A DNA stretch of 64,000 nucleotides from assembly GCA_951799445.1 (NCBI GenBank), contig OX637288.1:32157288-32221287 (forward strand), read 5' to 3'. Positions 22,870 through 34,465 of this stretch are shown piece after piece. The number at the start of each line of letters is the position of its first letter. Within the stretch, counting starts at the first letter, position 1. Both the position numbers and the translations under genes were made by a program. The notes under the pieces were generated by a model. It was given only the letters and a program-made list of their open reading frames with translations, was not told the origin of the DNA and did no database searches. This stretch comes from Pseudisothecium myosuroides. Taxonomy: Eukaryota; Streptophyta; Bryopsida; Hypnales; Lembophyllaceae.

Positions 22870-23963
22870 GGTTGGAGGCTCGAACTCCAATTAGGGCATT
22901 TAATGTAAAAGCACCAATAGTCGACCATTTAAGCAATTTTGGAGCAGATTGTGCGCAGTAAGAGGTGGTGGAAGTTTTTCCCATGTAGGAAGATAGGAAA
23001 AATGGAGATTACAAAATTTTCAGAATTTTATTCCCAAAATTGAATTTACATTGAATTTTGAAAACCAAAAAGTGCATTTCACTAGTAGCCACTCTCTAGA
23101 GTCTTCTAATTCCGATAATTCAAAAACTACTCTCCTGCTCATTACTTCTTACTTTCTTGTTCACTACTTTGGGACATGTGTCATAACCTTATTAGTCCCA
23201 ACCTTGAAAAGAACCAAAAAAACACATTCCTAGCTCCCTCGAAATTTGTTCCAACCTTGGGTTGGAAATATTGCCCCCATGTAGGTTGTGTACTGAGCAT
23301 GGGTGAATATTGGTGCTTCTACCTTAGAACCACCCCTATAAATACGGTAGTTGTGAAATGGACATGAGGTGGTTCTAAAATTGTCCTCTATGGTCATTGA
23401 ATGAATCGAGGAAAAAAATATTTTTTTTGCTTTCCCCATCTTTTTTTAGAATTGCAAGTGAACGGTTTATGGAAGACCTAGGATCATAAATAGGGACCTA
23501 CTATCCAACTCATTTGCAAATTTATAAGTAATTCAATTATGCTTCGAAAAATATGAAACCACTTGTGTTAGATTCTTCATCTATTTCTCTTTATTTGAAA
23601 AATGAGTTAAAAATATTCCCATCTAAGGAAATACATGAAAAAAGCGGATTAGCCCTTACACGTGCGGATTGTAAGCCTCCTACCTTAAAAGAAACCTTAT
23701 ATTTAACCACTCTTCAATAGGAACATATTTGTACATATAATAGACATAGTGAAGAAACGAGAGTTCTTCACCTTAGAGGACATACAAGCCTAGATATAGT
23801 TGTCTATCCATTTGGATTGCATTGATCTTCTAAAATAGAAAATTGAGGTGAATATATTTGTATCTTTCATTTTTATTTTGAAGAAATATGGCAATTTCAT
23901 CTACTAAAAATCATAGAATTTAAAATAAATATTCTCTGCTCCACTTATGATGATGTCAATCTT
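22870..23963. other. Intergenic, nothing recognised
   Basis: AT-rich, with only short frames on both strands. No domain, repeat array or long hairpin was seen. Confidence 0.45.
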
Positions 23964-24327
23964 AAGGGTAGTCACAGCTTCTTCAATGTGAGCAAATTCT
24001 CCTGTGAATGAAGACGTGGAAACTTCAAATTGGATTTCGGTTGACTCTTCAGAGCAGAATATTCTTCTTCTGCAAAGCCCTCTCCGCGTCAATTATTCTC
24101 CTCCAAAGGAGAATAATGGAAGCGGAGAGGGCTTCACAAAAGAAGAATATTCGGTCGCCCTCACTTGAACAGCTTTCGGTGTCTGCAAGTCCATTCTCTA
24201 TTTTCTTGCTCCGCTCACAAAAAAAGGGCCGTCGCACCTTCTTCAAAAATTTAGGCTCCCCATTGGCTCCTTGTTTCTCTCATTCTTCAGAGAAATTGGG
24301 AGCAGTGAAGAAGGTGTGACTACCCCT
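23964..24327. mobile_element. TIR element with internal 46-bp hairpin
   Basis: The ends AAGGGTAGTCACAGCTTCTTCA and TGAAGAAGGTGTGACTACCCCT are inverted repeats of about 22 bases. Inside, 24055-24152 forms a strong hairpin: gaatattcttcttctgcaaa, gccctctccgc and tattctcct pair with their complements around a short loop. No transposase is present. The short frames on both strands are consequences of the hairpin. Superfamily unassigned; no certain target duplication. Confidence 0.72.
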
Positions 24328-26140
24328 CTTATGTCATTTTTAATTTTTAATTTTTTTCTATTTTAATTTTAATTTTTCGCCAAAATCATATGGGGACTCT
24401 CTTGGGCATTTAGGGTCATGAATCATGGCTTCAGGGAATCACATTCAGGCAACACCCGACTTCATTGCTGAGTTGTGTGCAGCAGTGTGCTGACTGTAAG
24501 TTAGTAAGTTTGCATGATGGCCTTCCTGAGCGGAAATCGGAATTATTTTCATCCCTGGCTTTCTCCAGCTTTGAGATTCCCAACAGGCAGGACTGACTTT
24601 TTCCGAACACGATCTCCCATGTTCTGTGAAACTGAATTCCACCTGGAATTCTGGGTCAGAACAACAGACCCTTTTTCTGCCACAGTCGGGGCCAGGGCAG
24701 GGAGTTCTTTTATTGACTTCTATTAAGTTAGAGTGGAGCATCTCCACCCGTTTCTCTCCAAAATTGATACGGCCAGGGAGGGCGCTATGCAGTGTTCAGT
24801 ATGCAGGCCGGTGAGAGTCTCCACTGTAGCTGGTCCCTCACTCATTCATGCCAACTTCACACGGTAGGAGGAGATATATTCCATCAGTGCATAATATTGC
24901 TAACAGGGCTGAATCCCTTCCCCCCTGGGATTCAATTCAGTTTAATTTAATTTAAAAGAATGCAATTGGCTCCTTTTGATCAAAGCTGTCAAAGGATGGA
25001 AGCAAGCCATTGGTAAGGCGCACTCATTAGCCACATGGCAACTCAAAACTTGCAGTATAAACCGACTACAGTGTGCGAACCAATGATGGAGGCTCCATGT
25101 TTGGGAGGGGGAGCAAAAGGGACCTTCCAAACGTTGGTAAACAATGCTATGTGTTCACCCAAAGATTTGGAGCACGACTTTCAACAATTGTTTATTGAGA
25201 GATTTCCTCTATGGCTAGGAGTTGTAGGGCTTGGGAATGGATTCACAAGACACTAGTAAGACAAGATCACGAGGACACACAGAGGCCTTTATTTCATGCC
25301 CGGGAAGAAATGCTTGGATACAACATGATTTTGTGTGCAACATGGTTTTTGATTGAGGAGTCCGCTTTGGAATTGGGTGATGGCAAGTTTGCAGTGGAAA
25401 ACAAAATAAAGCCCAAGCACAACCTAGCTTGGGCCAATTCTGTTTACAAGATAACAGTAGAGACATAACATTGTTAACCAACGTTGGGGGGCACTTCTGC
25501 TCCCCGCAAAAGCAGGAGCCCCCCAATGTTGTAACTTGCGCAATTACTGTGCCCACCAATCCAGCAAACCAATCTTTGAGTAGCCAGGTAATTTTGACAA
25601 TTGCATCATTGTACCCACCAATTGAGCAAACCAATCTTGAGTTGCTAGACTCTTTTAACATTGTATCAGCCACTGATCACCAACAAGTCACCAACCAATG
25701 GTTTGCTTCGTATTATAAGTAAAAAATTTGGCAAGCATCTTGGAGGGAATTATCCCTGGTGTTAGGGGGGAGGAACCGGGCCACTAAACAATGTTATGGA
25801 TGCTCTTAATTTTTCATTTCTTGTGGACTAAACCAATCATTCATTTATGGGACATCCATCCACCAGTGCCATATTTACTTTCATTTATTGTACTACTTAT
25901 CATTAGTAAACTTCATCCAAAATTGACAAATCTTAATTTCTTTGGAGATGTTTTGGCAACTTTGTCTTGGCTTCTCCATGTTTTCTAGAGCATTGGTAGC
26001 TAGTCCCAAAGTCAAGTAAGAATTTGGCAAAAATTTACTAGAAATTTAAACATTGCTCTTTACTGAAGTGGAGGAAGCAATGTATTGATAGGAGCTAGTT
26101 GTAAAGAAATTGAAGTTGGATTCTATTCAAAAAGTGAGTG
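24328..26140. other. Intermediate-GC region without a recognised gene; one hairpin
   Basis: Several open frames on both strands (for example 25035-25256 plus, 25215-25673 minus) have no domain I know and overlap each other. A hairpin at about 25477-25530 pairs aacgttggggggcacttctgct with agcaggagccccccaatgtt. The composition suggests an old transposon or pseudogene. Confidence 0.4.
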
Positions 26141-26399
26141 CATTAGAGGAGATTTGGGCTTCTAAGAGACTGCGAGTTCTCGGACTGTGGGAACTTTGCA
26201 GGAATGCTGGGACACTGCCAAATGGCCAATTTGACGTGGCCAAGTGACTGCCACATCATTTTTTTTTTGAATTTTTTTTGAATTTTTTTTTAGTATTCTT
26301 TTAACATTTAATAAATTTTTTTTTTGACAACAGGAGCTGGTTCCCAGCATTGGGAATAGCCCTGAAACGGTCTTCCAGAGGCTCAAATCTCCTCTAATG
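26141..26399. mobile_element. Foldback element, third CATTAG-family copy
   Basis: It begins CATTAGAGGAGATTTGGGCT and ends GGCTCAAATCTCCTCTAATG, inverted ends of about 20 bases. A second paired block follows (GAATGCTGGGA / TCCCAGCATT). The core has T-runs next to tgacgtggcc and tgccacatca, echoing the 10154 and 10595 elements. Confidence 0.75.
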
Positions 26400-27282
26400 C
26401 CTTATAAATGAAGTCTTTAGAGTAGAATAGTTGCATGTTTTATTTAATTTCAAGATGGAAAGAACTACATAGTGTTTTTCATTTAAGCTTATGTACACAC
26501 ACAAATGTACGGTAGTCAAAATTATAATTAGAGGTTATTTTTATGTGTAAATAAAGAAGTAAATTCAAATACAATGGCTTTGAAAATGATGAAGTAAGGT
26601 AAATATAGTGGCTCTAAAAATGATTTGTACACTTACAAAAATTGCCATAGCTAATTGAGGAATTAGAGATTTTAAACAAAATTTGGACATATTGTGGTAC
26701 AAGCAGTGCACTATGCATAAAATAAATTATAAAAATTATAAAAAATTACTTAAAATAATTAGTGAAAAAACTTTTTATACAAGTAGAATTTTTCAACTTT
26801 CTTTAGTATAGTATGTGAAATGAGAATTCTTTTTGGAATTTTGTGGTAAACATTTCATGAGCTTCTATAATTTTATTCATTTAAATAAATCTAAAAAATA
26901 AATTTTGAACTCTAATATTATAATTTATTCCAAAAATTTGAACTGTTTTGAAAACTTTGAAGTGTAAAAAATATCTATACATTATTTTTTTATAATTTTT
27001 TGGAGATTATTGGAGTGATTTACAAAAGTTTAAGTATTTACAGTCATATTTCAATCACTAAAATCTTAAAATTTGAGAAATTTTTAGCATAAAAAATTCC
27101 AAAAAGAATTGCCATTCCACTTATTAAAGAAGCTTGAAAAAATTATAACTACAATATATCAAAATATTTATTAATAAATTTTATTTAATTAAAAAAAATT
27201 GATTTTAAAATTTCAGTTCATACAAGTGTCTTATTTGTACCTCAACATGTTGAAAATTTGTTGAACTTATCTACTTTTTGAA
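26400..27282. other. Very AT-rich intergenic, nothing recognised
   Basis: There are no frames of note and no repeats that I can delimit. Confidence 0.5.
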
Positions 27283-28203
27283 TTAACCCCTAAATGCCAA
27301 AGTCCCCTCGGGGGACACTTGGGATTTCGGGCAGGCCCGTGTGACCTCAAATTTTGACCTGATTTCTTGAAACTTTTACTGAAGATAGGAAATCACATTA
27401 GCTTTCTAAAAATATAATTTTTTTTTCAATCGGTGCTTGGGAGCAAAAGTTATGCCACCCAAAATCAAAAAGCAGTTTGCTGGGCAGAAAAAAAAAACTT
27501 TAAAAAATTGAATTTTTTTCTTAGAATTTTTCTTTCTCAAAGATCATGTTTTTGTCTACATTTGAAGCTTGATTCATTCTATTTGGACTCAGAATGAGAA
27601 AGTTATGGACAATCTTGTTTTTTGGGCAATCTAAGCATCTTCTTCAAAAAACAACTTATAGAATTCATTTTTGAATGCAATTTTCAAAGTTTTTCAATTT
27701 TTTTTTGACAAGGTGAATTTGGTTTACAAGAACAATCCCACCGTTGGGATTATGGTGTTTTAATTCCACCTAAGAGCTATTAACGGTTTAGCGTTTTGTT
27801 CAATTTTGGACCTACTTCTACTTAACAATTTTTTTATATGTGAAAATCAAGTTTTAACATTCTGAATTTTTTTCTCCAACTCTCAACTTAAATGTTCAAC
27901 ATAAAATTTTTTAACTTTATGGTGTGTAGTGCAAAAAGAATCCACAAATGGCCATCAAAGTCATCTGAAATTGCAGGCCACAGTTCAAAAAAACTTCTTT
28001 TTCAACTTCAAATGCTAATATCTTCCAATCGGTATGGTCAAACTTCATGAAATTTTTACCACATGATCTGAGACAAGTGAACTACAAGATCCTATGGTTA
28101 AATTCTAAGATTTTTTTTTTTTGGTTTCTTAAGTGATCGTAGTAGAAATGGCAGTTTTCAGTGGTTTCAGAGCCAGAAAATGCCTTGGGCATTTAGGGGT
28201 TAA
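27283..28203. mobile_element. TTAA-flanked element, 913 bp, CCCCTAAATGCC ends
   Basis: The left boundary is TTAA-CCCCTAAATGCCAAAG and the right GCCTTGGGCATTTAGGGG-TTAA, inverted ends of at least 12 perfect bases. A subterminal palindrome GTCCCCTCGGGGGAC sits at about 27303-27317. The interior matches two other copies (40497 and 60331), for example cggtgcttgggagcaaaagt. It is non-coding. The exact TTAA at both sides and CCC/GGG termini are the target-site and end pattern of piggyBac transposons. Confidence 0.8.
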
Positions 28204-29296
28204 TTAGGATAGTTTTCAAAGTATACAAATGCATATGAGAGCCACTTGGTAGTAGTTATTGGATCTTCAAATATTGCATTTAGTAGAAGAAGTCAACATT
28301 GGCATAGTTTATGAAGAGATAGTAAAATTGGCCTTCTTTCTAATTCTAATTTATAAAGCATTTAATTTTTTTAAATTCAAGTTGCTATTTTTTGGAATGA
28401 CAAATTGACAACAAGTCATAATTACGTACTTTCTAGTCCCATTGAATTGTGCTCTCCTTTTATTGAGGTTTGGTCCCATGCATGCACCATCCCAATACCA
28501 AACTATTGTCTGTTGTCAATAATTTAATAATTTAACATGTTTGCTAAAACTTCATTAAAATTAGTGATGCACCTAAATATTCATTTAAGTACAATTTATA
28601 AGATTATAGTGATTTCATTTATTATTATTAAATAATATTTTATTGAAGGTCTAATCAAAATTAAATTAAAAAATTTCAATGCATTTTAGCAATCCATATG
28701 TATTTTAAATATATAGAACAATTTTTTTAATTTTTCATTGTGCTTATTATAGGAATGTATCTTATATCAATTATAAATTTTCATATTCAAATATAGCATA
28801 GGAATCGGGGTGTTTTTAGAATTCTCGGAGAAAACATGATTTATTTTGGTCTATGATTTTATGGTAGATCCAAATACAATCCGATTAGCTAAGGCTTTTT
28901 TTAGATTTTTTCTTTGACTTAGCAATATAGGTTCCTCCTTCATTATTTACCTATTTAGTGAATTTTGAACATATGATATAACATTTTGTCTCTTAGATAG
29001 TATTCTAGAGAATTTTCAATCCTCGTGAATATTGTTATGAAAGATATATATCTAAAATAAATCACTATAGGGATTGACTTCAAAATATGGTTGCATATTA
29101 GGTGTGTGGTTACCTTAAGTATTGAATCATCTCCTTCACTCGCCTTCCATTATTAACCTTAAACAACAAGTCAATATCATATCTTGGACGAGAGCACTAG
29201 ATTTCAACAAGTATTTTGGCCTAGCAACAAATCTAAATAGAATTTAAGGAAGAAAAAATGTGTTTACATAGCCAAATTTTAATTACAATTTTATCT
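28204..29296. other. AT-rich intergenic, nothing recognised
   Basis: No coding or structural feature that I can support. Confidence 0.5.
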
Positions 29297-29551
29297 AAAT
29301 GGAATAGTGAAATTAGTCTGCCTTAACAATTAGGTTGCCTTATATCAAGAAATTTACTTTACAAGCCATCAAAGTCAACAAATATTTCTACAAATATTTT
29401 CATTTGTATACATAGAGGTTCACAAGTCCCAATTACAACAATACCTAATTCAAAACTGGTGTATTATTATATATAGTATCATAAAATATTTATATAGTGT
29501 CAAATGTCAAGAAATTAGTGTGGGGCAACCTAATTTCACTATTTTGTGTAC
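29297..29551. mobile_element. MITE, inverted copy of the 12627-12876 family
   Basis: The right part (gaaattagtgtggggcaacc then taatttcactattt) is the complement of the left end of the 12627 element. The left part (aatagtgaaattagtctgcc) matches its right end. The two are therefore the same family in opposite orientation about 16.4 kb apart. This copy is more diverged at its tips. Confidence 0.75.
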
Positions 29552-30134
29552 ATTTTTGTTGTTAAATGTTAAAACTACAATTTAGCAAAAAAATTATTAT
29601 GCAAAATTTGCCAAACTTGGTAGCTTCAATTAGATTTTTAGTAAAAAACAACAACTACAGAACACCTTGAAGACCTTCCCTAACGGAATTATCAAAATCT
29701 CCCTCCCACAAGGTACAAATTTTGGGGTAAAAAAACGTAGAGGAAAATTTCAATGAAAATTTGAAAATTCTCCCAATAGGTCTTTACATCCAATGAAGAT
29801 TATTCCTTAGGATAATTCCTTCAAAAACAGAATTCATCAAGGCTTTTTTCTTTTATTATGAAGTGTCAAAGCAACAATATAAAATGTTATAGTGGTGCTC
29901 CAAATTTCAACATTCATCCACATTAGCACTTATCACAAGTCCATAATTTTGTTTTCATCCAAGATTTTTTTTTAATTTGAAGTTTTATGGCAAAAAACTT
30001 CATGGTTGGTTGCCATTTCTTTGCCAAATTATTTTTTTCTGGTGCAATCTGGCACTATAATGCCCCCCCTTAAAAAAATGTCCTAGTCTTTGTCCTATAA
30101 GTTACATTACAGCATTGTTACAACTGCCAGTAGG
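29552..30134. other. AT-rich intergenic, nothing recognised
   Basis: No coding or structural feature that I can support. Confidence 0.5.
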
Positions 30135-30788
30135 TTAATCCCAAAATGACCCTGAGTACAGAATGTGTCCTCAACCACTTTTTGAAGTTAAATAAAACCT
30201 TACCAAATTTTTATTCTTAGTAGTTTATATTTTTGAAAAATTCTTTTTGAAGTCTAGTTTTAGCATTAAAAATTTGATTTTGAAAATAATTGATTATGAT
30301 TTTTCTATTTAAGATTTTGTGCAAGGGTGTCCATTGCAATCTTGACTTTGTGTAGTGTTGAGGGCTCTTGGGAATGAGCCTCAAATACACTAGATCTTTG
30401 AGAAAAAATCACATTAAAAATTCATTTAAAAAATTTGTAGAGTAGATTTTGAGAAGTGATAAATTGATTGGAGTTATGCATGTTAGGCCCTTTAACCTCA
30501 TATTTTTTTGGTGATCAACTTTCTAAATTTGACATGTGAAAAGAGGAATGAAAGACTTCAAATCACTTTCATAGTTTTAACACCCTTATGATCAAACATT
30601 ATAATCTCTCAATCCGTAAGAGATATTGTGTTTGTTTTTTTCTAATGTGATTTGTAACATGTCTAGTTTGATTTTATATGGTTACAATTCAAAAAGAATT
30701 GACACAACTTATCAAAATGTTGGCTTTTTGTTCAATTTAGAGCAAATTCCTAGAAGCTCAGGAAATTCCAGGGTCATTTTGGGGTTAA
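30135..30788. mobile_element. TTAA-flanked element, 646 bp, beside the PSMD5 promoter
   Basis: The left boundary is TTAA-TCCCAAAATGACCCTG and the right CAGGGTCATTTTGGGG-TTAA, with 15 of 16 end bases inverted and matching. The interior has no transposase frame. Its right end lies about 200 bp upstream of the PSMD5-like start codon, so it probably adjoins or enters that promoter. Confidence 0.8.
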
Positions 30789-30839
30789 GCTTAAGTTATG
30801 GCCCACTTGTCACCATTCACAAGTGTACAAGAGTACTTA

Positions 30840-30995
30840 CAATTCTGACACGTGGAATTCTCGTCAGCGGCTCTCCACGTCAGCCAGTCGTCTCTCTCCT
30901 CACGCTCGATGTTTTTAGGGCTAACAACTTCATTTCGAGCTCGCATCAACCGATTGTTGAAGAATCACGACAAATTGTTGCTTGCGAATCGACTC
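30840..30995 (+). promoter_or_regulatory. PSMD5-like promoter and 5' leader with G-box
   Basis: GACACGTGG (30847-30855) is a G-box/ABRE-type core, and ccacgtca follows about 20 bases later. C/T-rich sequence leads into the gene. The frame is open upstream of 30996 (MEFSSAAL...), but the conserved family N-terminus starts at 30996. Confidence 0.5.
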
Positions 30996-32594
30996 ATGGC
31001 GGACATGGAGATCGACGATCAACCGGTGGACTTGCCTCTGCTTGCTGCGGCGGCTTCGGAATTTTCGAACTACCCCGGTGAGATTTCCGATGCTGCGGCT
31101 CAAAATTTCCTGTCCAAGTTCCCTCTTCCCATTCTCTTGAATGCTCTGGAGACGGGTCGTGAAGTCCCGGGCCTGGAGCCTGCGGTGGTTACGTCCCTGG
31201 AGAGGATATTTCGAACGCCGTATGGAAGCCAGTTGTTGCCGCACACATTGCAGTACGCGAGCGCGGGATTGAAAGCGGACTCGCCTCTGGTTCGGAAGTT
31301 GACTTGCGTGGCGATCGGGGATTTATTAGCCGACGGGATCTCCGATGGAGGCGCGACGGTGCGCGCCCTGGGAGAATCGGAGTTGGCTGCGCCGTTGCTG
31401 CTTGTGGTCGGGGATAGTGATGCGTCTGTGGCGAAAGCGGCGGTCGATGCGTTGGGAAAACTGGCCCGAAACCCTAATGGCTTGGACCTAATATTCAAGG
31501 GCGCGGGAGCGGGAGTGTTGACGAACCTTGCCTCGCACTCTTCGGCGGTTGTTCGAATTCGCGCCCTCTCGATGGCGGCGACGATTTTCGGTGTCTCGGA
31601 GGCTGCAGCTGCTGCGGTGCAAGGCTCCGGGATTTTTAATGTGTTGGCGAAGGAGCTCGATAACAGTGATGATATGCTTGCGCAGCTTAATGCGCTGGAG
31701 CTGCTTTGTGAACTGGCAGTGACTCCTCATGGAGCTAAGTTTCTTCTTGCAGGTAACCTGATTGGAAGATTAACGTCGACTATCTCTAATTATTCGTTGG
31801 ATCCACTGATACGGTCTCGAGCTATGACTGTAGCCGCTCGGCTTACTTCTTTGTACGACGAGTCTCCTGGTTCGCCTATGTCTGCATTGGAAGCAGCAAG
31901 TATTGTTAATGCTTTTGGCGAGCTTTTGAAGCATCTGGAAGAAGAGACGGGAGATGCGACGGAGCACGAAAACGCTCTCGATGCTCTTTCTTTTATTGGG
32001 AAGACTAATAAAGGTGCCGAGCTTCTCTTTAATCCTCAAACCTTGGTTGCACGATATGTGATGAATGCTGCCTTTGTGCATCGTGCCCTCGGCACTAAAC
32101 TGGCAGGGATTCATGCCTTAGCTACTATAGCTGGTTCAGAACGAGAACCTAGTCGTGTGCTGTTAAGTGGAACTGCTGAAGCGCAGCTGAAGGATATGAT
32201 GTTCTCTGCTGCTGGAGAGAGGTCGTCCAATCGTACGCTCGCTGGAATGTTTCTTGTTTTTTTCCAGCAGTCTCCTGAGGTAAGACTTGCTATGTATCGA
32301 TTCACATCGCCTATGCTGGCTCGGCTTTGGTGTGTTCGTGAGCTTGTTGCATCTCGAGAATTGGTCGATTATCTTTTAGAACCTCGCTTGGAAACTAACA
32401 AAGAGGCAATGGAATGGCGGCATGTGTGCTGTGTGGCCATGACCACCGCACTGTCTGCCGCAATTGAGCGTGGACAAATCCGGGCGACGGAAACTTTGAG
32501 CAGATTGGAAGAGTTTGTACGGAAGGGTCCTTTCCAGGGCAAAGAAGAGCAGAAAGCGGCGGTGCCAATATATGCAACTCAAGAGCGTATGTAG
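30996..32594 (+). CDS. PSMD5: 26S proteasome assembly factor PSMD5-like, ARM/HEAT repeats
   Basis: 532 residues in a single exon; human PSMD5 (S5b) has about 504. The family, including yeast Hsm3 and Arabidopsis AT3G15180, chaperones assembly of the 19S base by binding the Rpt1 ATPase and is absent from the finished proteasome. The N-terminus, with LSKFPLPILLNALETGREVP (about 39-58), PGLEPAVVTSLERIFRT and GLKADSPLVRKLTC, matches my memory of plant homologues. The rest is helical repeat: DASVAKAAVDALGKLARNP, SAVVRIRALSMAATIF, LAQLNALELLCELA, GTKLAGIHALATIAGSE. The second ATG, six bases on, is an alternative start. High GC and lack of introns contrast with the AT-rich flank. Soluble protein, no membrane segment. 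Confidence 0.87.
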   Translation: MADMEIDDQPVDLPLLAAAASEFSNYPGEISDAAAQNFLSKFPLPILLNALETGREVPGLEPAVVTSLERIFRTPYGSQLLPHTLQYASAGLKADSPLVRKLTCVAIGDLLADGISDGGATVRALGESELAAPLLLVVGDSDASVAKAAVDALGKLARNPNGLDLIFKGAGAGVLTNLASHSSAVVRIRALSMAATIFGVSEAAAAAVQGSGIFNVLAKELDNSDDMLAQLNALELLCELAVTPHGAKFLLAGNLIGRLTSTISNYSLDPLIRSRAMTVAARLTSLYDESPGSPMSALEAASIVNAFGELLKHLEEETGDATEHENALDALSFIGKTNKGAELLFNPQTLVARYVMNAAFVHRALGTKLAGIHALATIAGSEREPSRVLLSGTAEAQLKDMMFSAAGERSSNRTLAGMFLVFFQQSPEVRLAMYRFTSPMLARLWCVRELVASRELVDYLLEPRLETNKEAMEWRHVCCVAMTTALSAAIERGQIRATETLSRLEEFVRKGPFQGKEEQKAAVPIYATQERM

Positions 32595-34465
32595 GCTCTG
32601 TCATTGAGAATTTTTTTGTAGCTTACTTGATGTGTAGATTTTGTAAAGATGAGATCAAGTGTATGGAAACTATAATGAATAGAACTTTCAATCCGGTTTC
32701 CTCTCTCCAAATTTGTATCCGACTTGCTCAGCTTTGGACGGTCTTTGGTTTCAACTGTTCAAGTGTTAATTTTGTTTATATTTTCGCGCAGAACTTTCGA
32801 AGGATAATGCCATCGCAATTATTCTTTCCATCTACTTAGTGTGCATGCTTCGACGAGCTTGGGCTAGGTCATGGTTTGGATTGCTTACATGCAGTAGTAT
32901 TGTCGGTCTTCTCTTTCTCTCTTTACTCCTCTTCTTCAACGGCAAAATATTACATCTATGTTTTTCCTCTTTTGTTGGTGATGATCGTTTATCTGTGGTA
33001 GGCTTCAACATTGGCGTGACCAGAACAGTTGATGATCTCGACCTCAAGCGTATTGAGGTGTTTTAGGGAACAATTTCATTCTAGATTTGGAGGAGCTCAA
33101 CGGTTCACATTCTCCATGGGGCAGGTGTGATCCAAAAGTCATGATCAGGAGGAAGAGTTTCACAAGCTTCAACGAAATGTTCAACCATCGCAAGCTTTTT
33201 TTGTTCGCCTATTATTAAGAAATTCTGTACTTGGTGTCAATTCTCCATAATCTCGCATGAGAAGCGACATTATGTATCCCGTTTTTGACTCACAAGAATC
33301 TGGACACTTGACGCTGAAAACAGTTGTAACTTTACTTGGAGTTCGGAGATGGAACCTCACTGCCCCCGATCATTTTGCACCCTGCGAATCAACTTTGAGT
33401 GGGTGAACATGGCTTTGATTAGAAAGGAGTCTATTTGCGCAGTGTATGGTATTCAGAGTCTATTGTGTCCGATTGGGGATTTCTGGAATTCGAATTTTTG
33501 GACATTTGACACGTTTGGGAATTCCAGTAATCTCATGAAGCTCTTCAGACGTGTTGCGTTGTGAAGGCGATCAAAAGCACCGACGCAACAAACAATTTCA
33601 TGGAATAATGCGAGGAGGTAATTGATTTCCTCATTAACTAGCAGCATTTGAATTTCATTTCATTTCATCTTTAGCATCGCATTCTTTTCAGTAGGTTTTG
33701 GTTATTGCTGGAGTTTCCGAGGAAATGCCTTGGTTTCTGAATAGTGGGAACGAGTTTGGTATTATCTGGAAGTCTGTTCGGATCTCGCTTATATCTCTAT
33801 GATAGGATTCTTTCTGCTCTTTGTTTTAACTGTCTTTCCAGTGATATTCTCCCTTTCTAAGCTAGTTTTACCCTGTTTTATTCTAAGACACATTTCACGA
33901 TTTCGACTTCATCCCTAATTTAGGGTGCTTCAAGTGATTGGCTTGTGATTTTGCATTTGAACGTCAACAGGTTGGATGCTCCAGCTAAGTACACTTTTGA
34001 GAAGCCTGGAGCTCTACGAGTATAGAGCTTCTCTCGGTTGACTGAGAACAGTTATGCTAAACTGGGAAATTTTGGAGCTCAGTTGTTGGTTAAAACTTCC
34101 GTCTGACTTTCAGGCGACTACCAGTACTCTTGAAGGTAATGTAATTTCCGTACACATGTATCAAAGAGAATACGCACTTATGCGGCTTGGTACTGTATTT
34201 GATTTCTTTCATGTGACCTATTTTCCCTTGCGAAGGCAAATTGTGCGTGCGGTAGGAGGTGTCCTCATTATTTTAGGAAGATTTGCATTTCTGATGACTT
34301 ACATACAATCGTGGATTACTCACATGTCCTACAATATTGCTGGTCGTTGCACCCTCATTCTAGTTGAATTTCCAAGAAAGAGTAAATATTGAGTGACATC
34401 TGACTAAGGTAACATTGACCTGGACAGCTGGTTTCGTTATGAGCACCGTGTCTCACCAGTGAACG
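32595..34465 (+). other. PSMD5 3' UTR and 5' region of the next gene
   Basis: AT-rich 3' sequence follows the stop (tataatgaatag near 32670 could act in polyadenylation). From about 33000 to 34460 composition is intermediate with several short frames. Part is probably the promoter and untranslated leader, possibly with leader introns, of the gene starting at 34466. No independent gene is supported. Confidence 0.4.

Noticed and set aside
24049..24319. Frames on both strands near 24.1-24.3 kb
   Set aside because: They arise from the hairpin of a TIR element; similar peptides on both strands betray the inverted repeat.
25035..25722. Three overlapping frames on both strands
   Set aside because: No recognisable domain, and none is clearly favoured; left as an unclassified region.
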